From Marthasterias glacialis (taxonomy: Eukaryota; Echinodermata; Asteroidea; Forcipulatida; Asteriidae): DNA of 64,000 nt. Positions within the stretch are counted from its first letter, which is position 1, and each line of letters starts with the position of its first letter. Location of the stretch: the NCBI GenBank assembly GCA_911728455.2, contig OU452234.1, positions 14,023,338-14,087,337 on the forward strand, given 5' to 3'. Below are positions 9,504 through 21,300 of the stretch, piece after piece. Position numbers and translations under genes: made by a program. Below the pieces are notes generated by a model. The model did no database searches. It was not told where the DNA came from and saw nothing but the letters and a program-made list of their open reading frames with translations.

Positions 9504-10097
9504 ATGTCTGAACGGACATCCGTTTTCCTTTTTGGTCACTCTTTCCCTGCGCGTTTGTTAAGGCAGGCTAGGGACCAGCACACTGAGCCAAAGAAATTAA
9601 TTGGCCTGAGTAATCGTTTTACCATTTTTGTCGAAGGACACCCTGGACTGACTTTCAGCCGTATTTTTGACAACCTTTCCCATTATCTTTCCTTAATGAA
9701 AACAAAATCGATTGATATCTTGATGGTTGACTTGGGGACCAATGATTTGTGTGATCCTGATAATTCACCTGAGGTTGTTTTGCAAAAGGTGTCAAAATTT
9801 GTTGATCACCTAAAATCAAATGATATCACGCCTCAGAAGATTGTTTTCCTGTCAGTAATTAGAAGGTCATACATTTCACGACCTGGTCAAGTAGCGTGTT
9901 CAACGTTCAATCACAGAGCGAAGAAGTTTAATCGACTACTCACGAGTAAATTAAAAGAACATCCTGAGATGAGCATTCATGTCCAGAAGAGGATAGACTA
10001 TCCCAAGTACCTTGTGGATGGATGTCATCTAAACCCAGGTGGAATGCGTAAATATTACATGGGCATCAAGGAAGCAGTGTATAAGTGCAAACTGTAA
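9504..10097 (+). CDS. SGNH/GDSL-type hydrolase ORF in the LTR element
   Basis: A 197-residue ORF from ATG 9504; the five upstream codons start at TTG and were not used. Block I is VFLFGHSFPARL, with the nucleophile candidate Ser13 in a G-H-S-F variant of GDS. Block III is LGTND at residues 77-81 with Asn80. Block V is DGCHLNPGG with Asp172 and His175 in the D-x-x-H arrangement. These are the Ser-Gly-Asn-His positions of SGNH hydrolases, which cleave carboxylic esters. No signal peptide or membrane segment is seen, so a cytosolic product is likely. Esterase domains are known in ORF1 of CR1-type LINEs and in Ngaro/DIRS-like elements. One placed after pol in a Ty3/gypsy element, where env often sits, is unusual. 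The intact catalytic set in a young element argues that it is used. Confidence 0.8.
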   Translation: MSERTSVFLFGHSFPARLLRQARDQHTEPKKLIGLSNRFTIFVEGHPGLTFSRIFDNLSHYLSLMKTKSIDILMVDLGTNDLCDPDNSPEVVLQKVSKFVDHLKSNDITPQKIVFLSVIRRSYISRPGQVACSTFNHRAKKFNRLLTSKLKEHPEMSIHVQKRIDYPKYLVDGCHLNPGGMRKYYMGIKEAVYKCKL

Positions 10098-10873
10098 TTT
10101 GTATGATGATCTATGTTGTTGAATATTTTGATTCATAACTGACCCACCTTGACTGTTGACAGAGTTAACAGTTATTTATATATGTTGATTGTAAAACGTG
10201 GCTAGAAAAGGTTAAAGTCACTTGTTTTATTGTAAACTTGAACTTAATCTACGGATTTGGAGATAGTGTTTTTGCAATTATGTTTTGAAACTTAAATTCC
10301 ATAGCAGACCGATTGGACCGATATTACCACCACAGTGGTTGTGCACTACTTTTAAACTTAGTGTAACTTAAGCAAGGAAAGTGATGTGTATTGTCTTAGG
10401 CAGAGGGTCACATTGCTGTGTATTGTTGATATCTATACTGTTCGATAATGATATATCATAATTTGTGTAGTTGGATAAGGTTTATATTATTAGGTATTAA
10501 ATATTTACATTACCGTTATCAGGGAGTTTTGATCTTGGAAGTAAGGAGTATCTCCCATGACTTTGCTGTGAGAGTGTGGGGTTGTGACTTCCAATCGTAG
10601 TATGATCGGGCAAAACAAGGTTGTCATAAGATCTAACTTTTGGACTTTGTACTTTAACAATTGGAGGGTCTAATTGCAATCATTTTATCTATCCGTATGG
10701 TGATAGTATTATTGATTATTTACCACTTAGTTTTTACATCTATCGTCTTGGTATAGTATTTTGTACGTACCAATATGGAAGTAGTTAATTTGTTCGTGTT
10801 TGGTAGAAACTTTCTTAAAAGTGCACATGCTTGTAAGGACCATTCGGGGCGTATGGTTTTAAAATAGGGAAGT
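10098..10873 (+). other. 3' untranslated region with candidate polypurine tract
   Basis: 776 bp of AT-rich DNA after the SGNH ORF without coding signal. The purine-rich AAAATAGGGAAG (10861-10872) ends one base before the 3' LTR and is the natural polypurine-tract candidate for plus-strand priming. Confidence 0.6.
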
Positions 10874-11839
10874 TGTGAGGATCTGGTTGTTTGCCACAGT
10901 GCGCATGAGCACTTTTCCGCTAACAGGTTAACTACCTCTATGTAAAACAGTGTACTTCCGCTCCACAAAGGTTAGTTCCATCTATTGTTTATATATCCCC
11001 TTATAATGTGCCGTCATCATATGGTTGGTTCTGTATTATTACCATATCAAAAAGTTATTATAATTGTATCTGTTTATTACCCATGAGAGCTGTGTGTAAC
11101 GAGAACCTATTTACCCAATTGAATAATTATAGGCGGTGTAATAATGTAAACCGTTGGTGGGTAGTTCGATACCTCGTTTCGCTCTCTCTCTTTCTGTCTG
11201 GAGTAACCGTGATGACGTTCCAATAAACTTATCATCAAGTTCATCGTTTTATAGTACAGTACGTGGGTTCCGAATATCCATATTAACCACTTCCATCTAT
11301 TATACAGTATCCAGGATTGGGTGAGTGTAGTTTCATGGGTTATTTTGGGGGTTTAGGGGTCTTAATTTGAGCTATAATGGTCTGATGTCAAATCACTGTT
11401 AAACTCTTTTGAGACGACGACATTTCCACATGTAGGCATGTGGGTCGGTTTCTTGCTGCACAGTTTGTTTATGCATACGTTGTTATGGTTGCTAACGAAA
11501 GTATTACTTTTTACGATAATCGTGTAGGCTGTATAACTACATGGCAGTCTTCTGTAGTTTAGGGTAATATGTAATGGTGCTGTGCACTGTGTACTTTTCA
11601 CAAGTTAAACATTTTGTGAATCGATCTCTGTATTATGTATGTAGGGTGTAAATTGGTTGAGATACAAAGTGGGGAAGATTAAAGCCAAGCACTCAAAGTT
11701 ACAGTCAACATGTTGCCTTCAAGAGTCATTTCTCAAGTTTTAGTTCACCAGTCTTCTCAGTCCCTTACCCCCTGAAATACTTCAGGACTTGGCAGAGCTG
11801 ACCCTCTGTTTGGCGGTCATCAGTGTCCGTCACACTACA
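10874..11839 (+). repeat. 3' long terminal repeat
   Basis: Same length as the 5' LTR, with no difference found in the stretches compared and the same internal small ORFs. The flanking GTAT (11840-11843) completes the target duplication. Confidence 0.93.
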
Positions 11840-12145
11840 GTATTTCAAATAAAGACTTTCGTGTTTTTCTCCGAAGTGGCCAAGCTTGGATAACGAACTA
11901 TTATTTTCAGTTCATTTAAATCAAGTCATAAAAGAGCGCTTAACAAACATCTTGTTGATGTTGAAGAGATGACTTTGATGTGTTATTAGTATAGCACTAA
12001 CAACAGTCTCAAGGACAGACTGAAAAACAGTTTTGACTCTGTTTATCACCAAGCAATTTGTTTTAGTCAAACACCATGTCTCCTGTCAGTTATTTGCTGC
12101 TATTATTATCTTAGATTCATAAAGTATGTATCATTGGTTTTGCAG
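11840..12145 (+). other. intron 4 of copy A, right part
   Basis: Continuation of the interrupted intron. It matches the end of intron 4 in the minus-strand copies, including a fossil of the ...ATGTCTCC...AGTATGTATCATTGGTTTTGCAG stretch just before exon 5. It ends with the acceptor TTTTGCAG at 12138-12145. Confidence 0.65.
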
Positions 12146-12396
12146 ACATTAAAAAGACCACAATCGAAGTACGAAACCAATCAGGTGGACAAATCATATC
12201 TGTTTCTGCGGACATCGGGACAACTCGACACACCCTGATCATTGGCGATTGGAAACTGAAATTAGACGCACAATCCGAAGGCAGCTCATCCGACCTGGTC
12301 TTGACTAAATTGAATTATGTCCAATTTGGATGTGATTCTGATGTACCGTGTACTTGGACTCTTCATGAAGTCCCATGTTTTTGGAAATCAAATTAA
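12146..12396 (+). pseudogene. array gene copy A, exon 5 (last exon)
   Basis: Acceptor GGTTTTGCAG is followed by 251 nt ending in TAA 12394-12396, in phase 1 as in the other copies. It encodes the second half of the C-terminal domain: IEVRNQSGGQ, then GTTRHTL, LTKLNYVQFGC and a terminal PCFWKSN. It is one codon shorter than in D and E. The exon is undamaged, but exon 4 of the same gene carries an insertion with a stop, so the copy is probably non-functional unless alternative splicing skips it. The residues between IEV and GTTRH differ from all other copies. Confidence 0.75.
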
Positions 12397-14000
12397 ATTC
12401 TTGGTTTTTTTTTTACTGTTTTATTTTTTACTACTATTTTTTTGTCAAAAAAAAACCGAACACGATTGAAAAGTTTTATTTGTTTTAAATAAGTTAAGAT
12501 GGGTTCATCTAACCCTTTTTGAAACATTTTTAATGAGCACTGAACATTTTCTTCATTGACATCCTTTTTTTCTTCATAATTTTTACTAATATCAAAACAA
12601 ATGATAGTATAAGTAAGGTCTGCATATAAAAACCTGTACCAATGTCCTTTTTTTGTTAGTTAAATTTCGTGAAAAAGAGAAAAAATATTCAGATGAAAGA
12701 AAGTAAATGTTAACTACCGCATATCGATGTCTGTTATACAATCCTTTTACCTTTTTTGTTTAATCATATTTTTTATGCTAGAAATGAAAATATGTTGTTT
12801 AAAATGCCCTTCACTGTATTAAAATTGTATGGGTTGGATTGCAAATAATTTGTGGATATTGAAGCAAACAGTTGAATGACCAGAGAAATTACAGAAAATT
12901 ACCGAGTCGGTTCGTCATTCTCAGGTAGCGGAGCAGGTGTATTTGTCAGTGTGCTCAGGATTCTTTGCAAACTGCTCTCTACAGTATTTTCAGACACGTC
13001 TTGGATTCTGGTCTGCTCCGGGGATAAATTAAACCCAGTGACATTTTGTAAATTTTGGGCCGTAACTTTTGAAGTGCATCCGATCACCACCAACCTTTTT
13101 CCACTTTTTTCAATTACTATCTTGGGTTATTCTGTAATATATATATGTAAATATGTCAAAAGTTACCAAGGCAAGTCGGCAATTCATCGTTTGATCCAGG
13201 GTTAAACGTTTTTAACGTAGGGGTTCAAACTACATCAAGTTGTTTATCAATGGAATATTTTTGGCATGACTATTTTCAACTTTTAAGGCCTATAACTGCT
13301 ATAGTTGTTCAGGTGAAAAACTTAAAGGTACACTTTTTACTAAAAGGTAAACAACAGATGATTTTAGCGCCCCCACCAGTGATCATTGTAAGAACCTATG
13401 AGGTCATGTTTTTGAGTATGTCAATGTTTGTAGCATTTGGACAAAAACGCGGAAATAATGAAAAGACAATTGGTGGCCAAAATTCAGGGGGGGGGGTTCC
13501 TTTTTTGCCAGATTTGTAGAATTGTGTTGTCATCTTGGATAACTTGGTGAAATGAACCGGTACCGGTACGTTTCATAAAAATCGCTTAGGAACTTTGGAA
13601 AATACAGAGGGAGCACAAGTGAACCAACCCCGCCCCACCCTCCCATGTTCTCCGTAAGTCAAAAGAAAAAAAATAATATTAATAGCAGTAAATGAATACA
13701 AAAATAACAAGCTTTTTTATTCGTTGATTTTTGTATTTTGTCGTTTATTAGTAATAGTTTTCCATCATCAATTGCAATGCGAGGCAGGGCATTCCAGTTA
13801 TGATATTTTTTCTTAAAACTTTATTCCCAAAAGGGTGTCGTCTAAGTTAATAATAAGAAGAAAAAACAGAAGAACAACAACAATTTGTTCACCCATGTCC
13901 TTTTAAAAGCTCCGTAAACCTAAAATTGTTGAATGGATAGGAAGTTATAAGTTGAAAAGATAAAAGTTAACGAGTATCCAACGAAAGATCTCACTGATGC
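12397..14000. repeat. left arm of an ancient tail-to-tail inverted duplication
   Basis: The 3' flank of copy A. Segments 12705-12885 and 13690-13970 are recognisably the reverse complement of 16745-16950 and 16010-16290 in the 3' flank of copy B, for example around ATCGATGTCTGTTATAC (12723) and around CCCAAAAGGGT (13827). Within the arm, 13535-13640 resembles the right part of the TTAA-flanked repeat seen at 23484-24362 (GGTGAAATGAA, then CTTTGGAAAATAC). No gene found. Confidence 0.6.
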
Positions 14001-14050
14001 GCTTTGAACTGCCATGATATTATAGGAAAACAACGGATAGAGATCTTAAA

Positions 14051-14158
14051 CCTAACTTAGTCAAAGCAGCCTTAATTAGTCGTTTTAGACTACATTTTGA
14101 CTAAAATTAGTCAAAGATGGTCTAATATGATTAATTAAGGTTGTTTTGACTAACTTTA
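14051..14158. repeat. small inverted-repeat element (AGTCAAA type)
   Basis: About 105 bp with imperfect inverted ends: TTAGTCAAAGCAGCCTTAAT on the left and a matching ATTAAGGTTGTTTTGACTAA on the right, plus internal copies of GACTAA and AGTCAAA. A MITE-like relic. Confidence 0.45.
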
Positions 14159-16009
14159 ATTTTAAAGTGAACTTAATTGACTAAAACAACTACCCATAGT
14201 TCTCCCTGAGGAACAACTGAACATGACTCCGTTTGCTAAGAAATTAAGCAAAAACCCTATTGTTTTAATTGTGACCACGAATTCAACTACATGATATCAC
14301 TTAACATTATCATAACTTCCAGAAAATTACAATAACTACATCATTAACTAAATAACATTACGAAAGTCTGTTTTGGCCGTTACTATTATCTGACCGTAAT
14401 AGGTGTATACATTTATTTATAAGTGCAGATGTAATATTAATATGATGACGGTACACATGCAACAATGTTATTACTTTACATTTGAAAATTTTTACCTAAC
14501 AAATATTAGTATTATTTTGTTCACTCCAGGCAGCTGGTGTTAACATTGATTTTTTGTTTTCTTCCTTTTCTTTTTTTCTTTTTACCTTATGGGGACACTT
14601 TCAACGGCTTATTTACTTGCGTCACATTTATGTTGACTGCCTGTATGTTGTTATCTTGTATCAATGGCCAAGTAAATAATAATAACAACTACAGTGGAAA
14701 ATCTAGGTAGTTTTACCAGAGTTTTACTTGTTTTGCATCATGTAAATTTGGTTCACACACGCACTAACGCGGTCAAAAATGCAGTTTGTCATTTTCTTCT
14801 CATAGTGACTAATCGGCAAGTAAAGCATTTCGAATAAATCGAGTTTTAAGTTGGTCAACTTTTCGCCGATACTTTTCATGGTTCGGTTAGTTACGAATTC
14901 ATCAGAATTGAATATAAATGTGTATTAAGTGATAAGTTCTTTTCATTTTCTGTATATATTTGGGGAAAATATTCTGGTCAAATATACCTAACGATGTTTC
15001 CAACTTTAATATTCAGTGTTGAGGGAAAAAATCTGCACAAAAGATTGCTCATCCGCCGCTTAAGGCTGGTTGGTCTCGCGATGATAGTCGCCCGACGCTG
15101 TGATCGCTGGACGCTGAGCCTTTTCATTGCAGTCTATGGTTGCTGAGGCGTCAGCGTCGACTAAAAACTGCGTCACGCGTCAATTTTACCGTCGTGCGAC
15201 CAACTATATAAACCACTATATAAACCACTATATTCGTCACTGGAGAAAAAAAAAAGTAATAAAAATAAACTGACAACCGCGCGTATTCGCCTCCACTGCA
15301 CACACACCTAGGCATACCTTTTTCTAATGCAATCAAATTAATTGAGTGCTGTTAAGATGTCCTTAGTTTAAATTTAAAGGTATTAGAAGTCTGACATAGC
15401 AAAACATTTTGTTGTGTGCTCGGCAGAAGGTCGTAACGAAAGTGTGACCAGCAACAAGGTCGGGAGCAGTTTCAAGTCCGTAAGACGGAACGTGAAAGTG
15501 TGGTCGTTTTTTATTATATATCTATTTTGCATGTCATTTATATAAGTCATTGCAGGAAAATTAAACGTGTGCATGCGGAATGAAAAACAAGTCTTTGGAG
15601 TAATTTCAGCCTACAACAGTCATGCCCTACTTTTTTTTTGGAAGGAGCCATTTGTTTGTGACGTTTTCCTGGGGCAAAAACTTGTATACTTTGTGTGCCC
15701 GGAAAAAGGTCTTAGTCTTACAGCCTTCCAACCTTCTTCCGGACACATGATGATTTAAGAATTTGAGATTTTGTATAAATTTTTTTTTTTTAAAGATAAC
15801 AAAATCACCCCGTCTGTCCGCAGTAGGAAACTGGTACTCTGTTATGTCAAACACGTACACAGCAATAATGGTTACCAACTCACTGAACGGATTCGTCAGT
15901 ATGAGAAAATCTAAACGTTACTTTTTGAGCAGATCCCCCGATCGGGGGTATCTGTTACTCTAAAACGGTCCAGAATTTGGGATTTAAACTTTCAGAAATA
16001 AAATTAAAC
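14159..16009. other. centre of the inverted duplication, no gene seen
   Basis: About 1.85 kb of unmatched AT-rich spacer between the two arms. There is a GC-richer patch at 15060-15190 (CGCGATGATAGTCGCC and similar words). Short open frames have no recognisable product. Confidence 0.5.
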
Positions 16010-16950
16010 ACAACATCAACTATTCAACTTTTATTTTCTTATCTATTCAATAATCTTACGTTTACCGAGCCCAAAGGGACATTATATGAAAGAAAGACGT
16101 TTATTGTTTTCTCATTGATCTATACGAAACCCTTTTGGGAATAACGTTTAAGGAAACAAAATATCATAACTAGAGTGCCCCAGCCTCGCATTGCATTTGA
16201 TGATGGAAAACTAATTACCATAAACGACAAGTATATTTTACGAATATATAAATCTACGAATTAAAGATAGATCAAACTACGTTTTAGCGTGGTTTTCAAT
16301 GTAACAGAAGAATAATAACAATGTCATACTATACAGCGATATTTACATATTCAAATTTAATATTACATAATTGAAGTTTTTAGCATCAAACTTTGCAGTT
16401 GATATCTATGGCTTCAGAGACAGAACAAGATCCAAGTAAAACCGTGTTTGACTTCGTCTGATAATCTTGAGTGAAAATGAGTATAATGTTAACAATGATT
16501 AGACTTTTCTCTTTTTTAAATTAGCAAGATTGATTTTGTCCAAAAGATTATCAACTTCTGGTTTTATCATAATTGATAGAAATCTCACTTTTATCAGAAA
16601 CACGCCCCTAATCTAACTTTTTACTATCTGACAATACTTCTTCACCTGTTAATAGAGGGTATGCAAAGCGGCTACCTGACGCACCGGATAAAGGGTCATT
16701 CTAAGAATGACAAACCGTTTAAAAACTAAATCTGCACTCCTATTTATCTGGATTTTTTTCTGGTCATTCAACTATTTGTTTCAATACCCAAAATTTATTT
16801 GTAATCCAACTTATAAAATTGTAATACAGTGAAAGGCATTTTAAACAATACTTTTCATTTCTAGCAATTAAAAGTTGACAATAATAGTATACAAAAAAGG
16901 TAAATGAAGATGTATAACAGACATCGACATTCAGTATTTAACAACCCTCA
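16010..16950. repeat. right arm of the tail-to-tail inverted duplication
   Basis: Reverse-complement counterpart of 12705-13970 (see left arm), representing the 3' flank of copy B. The divergence is clearly larger than between copies C, D and E, so this duplication is older. Confidence 0.6.
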
Positions 16951-16984
16951 GTCTAGTGGGTGGTACGCTTTATTTGCAGCGAAA

Positions 16985-17056
16985 GCGAGCTTTTTAGCTT
17001 AGCGAGCTTTTTAGCTTAGCGAGCTTTTTAGCTTAGCGAGCTTTTTAGCTTAGCGC
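16985..17056. repeat. 17-bp tandem repeat, about four units
   Basis: Unit GCGAGCTTTTTAGCTTA repeated four times with almost no variation. Each unit contains inverted AGCT words. Confidence 0.85.
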
Positions 17057-17156
17057 GCTAAAAATAAAATCGTTGACCCCGTGTTTCTTTCTGATAGCAG
17101 TGAAAACTGTGAAAAATAAAGAAGAAAAAATGTCAATGAGGAATAGGTTTCGACGT

Positions 17157-17393
17157 CGTCATCATCATCATCATCATCATCATACATCGACTACAACTTG
17201 CATCTTCAATTCAATTCAATTCAATTCAATAGAACATTTATCTCACAATCACAAAGTAGCTTGAAATACATTGTCTATTTTTCACTACAATATTGATGAC
17301 AATTGGTGCAACCCAAAACAATGTATAAACAAGGTGGCTGCCGACCAGCTTTTGACTTTTTGACTGTTTTGTTGTTGTTTTTTTGTTATTATT

Positions 17394-17426
<33 letters not shown>

Positions 17427-17430
17427 TATT
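17157..17430. repeat. microsatellites (CAT)n, (AATTC)n, (TTA)n
   Basis: CAT repeats at about 17159-17186, AATTC repeats at about 17207-17231 and TTA repeats at about 17385-17430, with unique DNA between. The apparent short ORF across them is a product of the repeats. Confidence 0.8.
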
Positions 17431-17639
17431 TATTTGACCTCAACATATTTGTGTGTGTTTTTTAAAAAAATATTTCCCCAACTATCTCTACATCATATAC
17501 ATAGGTAACTAGCTTTGAAGTATAACGTTACCAATTTAATAGAGGAGGTATACACGTTTTTCCCAATGTTGTATTCGCTGCTGCGACATTGTTTTTCGGC
17601 TGGTAACCTCAGTCTCGTAAGTGTAATTTTGCTGTGCTT

Positions 17640-18210
17640 AGCTACTTTGTGTGCTTAGGCAGCTCTATGAAATTGGGCCCAGATCACTAAAACAACGTCC
17701 CTGACGTTTATAGGTCAAAGTTTAAAACAATATTGTTTTAGAATGATATAGTACGGTGACCTTGACGGTATATAAGTCGAACAACGTGCTACTCACAATT
17801 TTCAGTGCTCATCAAAAATGTATCAAAATGAGTTCAATGAGATCATCTTAATTATATAAACCAAGAAAAACTGTTCATAAATACCCAAAGCAATATTTAT
17901 CCATTCTGATTGGTCGAGAGGATGTCACATGGGGGCGTTTAAACGGCTGATAGAAAAATGGCCAAGAATGTTTCAAAAACCAGTCAGCAATTATACGGGC
18001 GCTAATACCACTGGTACTCCCGGTCTATTAGAACGAGCGCGCGCGCGTACGCGCAACCGTTGAGCGTTATGTGCAATTTGACGCTTCGCAAATCGGAGGC
18101 TGATGACAAAAATGAAGTACTTACGAAAACCAACTCTTTAGAACCTCGGTTCACCACTCGTTTATATTCCCCCATTCTAATTTTTTTTTTTTTTTTTTTT
18201 TAGGCAAAAA
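17640..18210. other. 3' flank of copy B with repeat relics
   Basis: 17650-17690 contains CTCTATGAAATTGGGCCC, half of the palindromic element seen complete at 26826-27018. 18036-18056 is an alternating GC-rich GCGCGCGCGTACGCGC run and 18180-18202 a T-run. No gene. Confidence 0.5.
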
Positions 18211-18302
18211 GATATATGTTTAAAGTAAAAAAAAAAATAATAATAATGATAATAATAATTAAACCAACCAGGCTGAAACCAACAAAAACAACAACAACAA
18301 CG

Positions 18303-21300
18303 TTAAAACAACTGCACACTTGATTTCCAAGAACATGGGACTCCATCAAGAGTCCAAACACACGGTACACCAGATGTACAACCAAATTGGACATAATTCA
18401 ATTCAGTCAAGTCCAGGCCGGATGAGCTTTCCAGGATGTTTGCATCCAGTGTCATCTCTCCATCGCCAATGGTCAGATTGTGTCGAGCTGTCCCGATGTC
18501 CACAAGACGATATGGTACGACTTGTGCACCTGATGGGTTTCGTACTTCTATTTGCCCCATTCCGATGACTGCAAAATCAATGATACATACTTCACGAGTC
18601 TTAGATAAAGATAGAACCACAGTATTGAAAGGAGACATAATGCTTGACTTAAAACAAGCTACTTGATAAAAACTGAATCAAAAACGTTATTCAGTCTGTT
18701 GATAGTGCTACTAATATCTTTTCAAAAAGAAATATCAAGAAATAAAAAAAAAATAAAAAATGAAATACAAAAAAAATATAACAATCGGTATATTTACATT
18801 GTACATTGTAAATGTATAACAATCGGTAACTTACATTGTAAACAAACGACCATTATTAATCTAGACATAAACACGACACAGATGCAAGGTTGAAAATCTA
18901 TTAGCCAAAAACAAAATAGTTTTCGGTTAATTTCGGGGAAAATGCGTTGAGGCCACACTATTGTTCTTCAGAGAGAACAATGGATAGTTGTTTATTCAAA
19001 TTCGTTTTGTATCCGTCATTGCCATGTTATGAATATTCAAAGCGCATCGGTTATTTTTTTTCTATGGTATTTCTTGTAAACAAAGGAGGCTAACTTTTCT
19101 TTTATTCAGCAATTCTTAGTTTAACGTCGACCATCGAGAGTGTTTCACCTCATACCCAGCTTGTATTGATGTACTTACTTATCTTGAACATGACTTCTTC
19201 GTTTCCATTGTTGGTGCGAGCAAGTTGAATGAACCCATAGGCATTCATCGATAGACTAAAGTCTAGTACCCAGACTGATTGCTCGTTGAGAGAAGCGGTT
19301 AGAAATGATGTAGGCTGGTTTTGGATCACGTTTAGCACTACTTGGTCACACTCTGATACAGAGGTTGACGTCACCTCTTGTGTTGACATAACTTCTAAAA
19401 ATTGAATGACAAAAACATAAGCAAATATTGTTTTTCATCTGTGTCATCCGTGACACCCTGTGAAAAAAATTTGAAAAGTCCTCAAAAAAACCTTTTACCG
19501 TTATGTGTTGTTTTTCTGAACAAATAAATAAAAAAATAATAATTGTATAGGTTTTCATGGTCTGTTTCAACATAAATCCATTCAAGTTATTACCGGGGTC
19601 ATTCAATTTTGCTTGAAAATTAATCCTCGGGTACATCAGCATTCAACAGTTCAAAAGAGTCATTAATTTTCGACACTTGAGCATTTATTCGACTGACAGA
19701 AATCATTCAATTTAAAATGGTCACTTAGGTCATTCAATTCATCAAATTTAGCAGCAATGGGCTGGTCGACTATTCATGTTCGTCAGCTGGCAAACATTTT
19801 TAGAAATATGTTCGCATTCAAATTCGTTTTGTTGGTATGCGCTTTCTGGTTCGTATTTGCCTATATGTAAAGGGAGGACATTATGATGGGAATTCATGTC
19901 TACACTGTTACTGAGTCATACCTCTCATTTTTTATACAATTTTGAAGCAAAACTGGATGCCCGTGGTCATTACAGAAGAGTGGGCGATGTAGATAGAGCA
20001 AGGCTGATTGAAGCATTCGAGGGTTTCATTAGCAAGGTCTTAACATTAACGAATAAAGAAGATGACAAAAAAAGTGGACTGAGGACCAAAGCAAACATTT
20101 AAAACGCAAGCAAAATATGGTTGATCGGGACAGATTTGCGGTGACACCATGTAGCACTCTTTTGTAGAGGTGGTGCACGCTCTGACAAGAGCCGTTGGTT
20201 TACTCAAAGGTTTACTGACGAAAAAAAAAATACTTTAAAAAAAAAACCAAAGATTGCTACATGTTGTCACTGAAAAAAACTCTCCACAATGGAAACCTTC
20301 AATTCCCAAAATATAGTTTTTATTTATTTTTTTTTCATAGCACTTTATTTAACTGTTCTTAGACAGTCACATTTTAAAGTTTAATCATGGGGTAACAAAG
20401 AAAGTGAACACATTTGCAATTAAAAGCAAAAATGAGAATTAAATGAAGCGTATAAGACAGACAATCAACACAACTGCCAGACAAAGAACAATATCGCTAA
20501 CTTCAAAGGCAAGCATAAGCCATATCATACTCATGTTGAATTTGAACGCTCAAATGTTGAAATCCGTTGCCCATAAACGAAAGAGAAAAGAACAGTAGGT
20601 ACAAAATCGCAGTGCGCTTCGATGACTCTGAATTTGATTGCACCTATTGGGATATTCAACATAAGAATGGCGATCTTGTAGTATTGAATGCCTACAAATT
20701 AAATAGAATAGAGAAAGGGATCCTGAGTGCACGAAAACGAAACTGAATGCAATAATACCCAAAGAGAAACCCTAGTTTGACTGAATTAGAGAAATCCAAG
20801 GAACGCACGAATGGGCGCGCGCGCGAGCGAGCGAGCTAGACAGCAAGCAATCAAGCAAACATACAGATAAAAAACAAACAAACAAACAAACTGTTACGAA
20901 GGACAAAACTGAACAGACAGAACAAGCTGAGGACGCAACTAAGTGACTCAAATGATTGGGCGCAAGTGACAAATGAATTAAGAAAGAAAATATTTGTTAT
21001 TTCTTGACTCTCGTTTCTGATCAACAATTATAACTACCATTACAAAAACAATTTATACAATGAAAGTATATTAAATGCAAGCTAAAGAAAATGGGTTTGA
21101 TACCGGTATCAACATAACGGGGGGTGCTGTGGGGAGCCCATCAAGGCTTCTCAGTAGGGAAGCTCCGCTGCTCAGCGGAGACACACTCCGGCCAGCCAGA
21201 CATCAAGTGGTGTAACGGTGACGGTAGAACCATAGGACCAGGGGGCGGGGGCGGGAGAATCCACGGCGGAGCATGAAGATGACGGGATATGAACCCCAGG

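Larger units (their letters stand above)
2159..11839 (+). mobile_element. Ty3/gypsy-type LTR retrotransposon with an extra SGNH hydrolase ORF
   Basis: The order is 5' LTR, primer site, gag, pol (protease, RT, RNase H, integrase), SGNH-hydrolase ORF, 3' LTR. Both LTRs are 966 bp, begin TGTGAGG, end CACTACA, are exactly 8715 bp apart and look identical wherever compared. A 4-bp duplication GTAT flanks the element (2155-2158 and 11840-11843). All three ORFs are open. Identical LTRs and open frames indicate a very recent insertion, possibly a mobile copy. It sits in the same orientation as its host gene, in intron 4 of array copy A. The RT-RNase H-integrase order is that of Metaviridae (Ty3/gypsy). 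No env-like ORF and no chromodomain was recognised. Confidence 0.93.

Noticed and set aside
18569-18638. Exon 5 beginning at the in-frame ATG (MSPFNT...)
   Set aside because: The frame is open upstream, but the exon 4 donor is phase 1 and only the TTTTGCAG acceptor restores frame. With it the coding sums are multiples of three in all copies.
18320-18666. Plus-strand ORFs antisense to exon 5 of the array genes
   Set aside because: They are shadows of the coding exon; splice sites and protein conservation support the minus strand.
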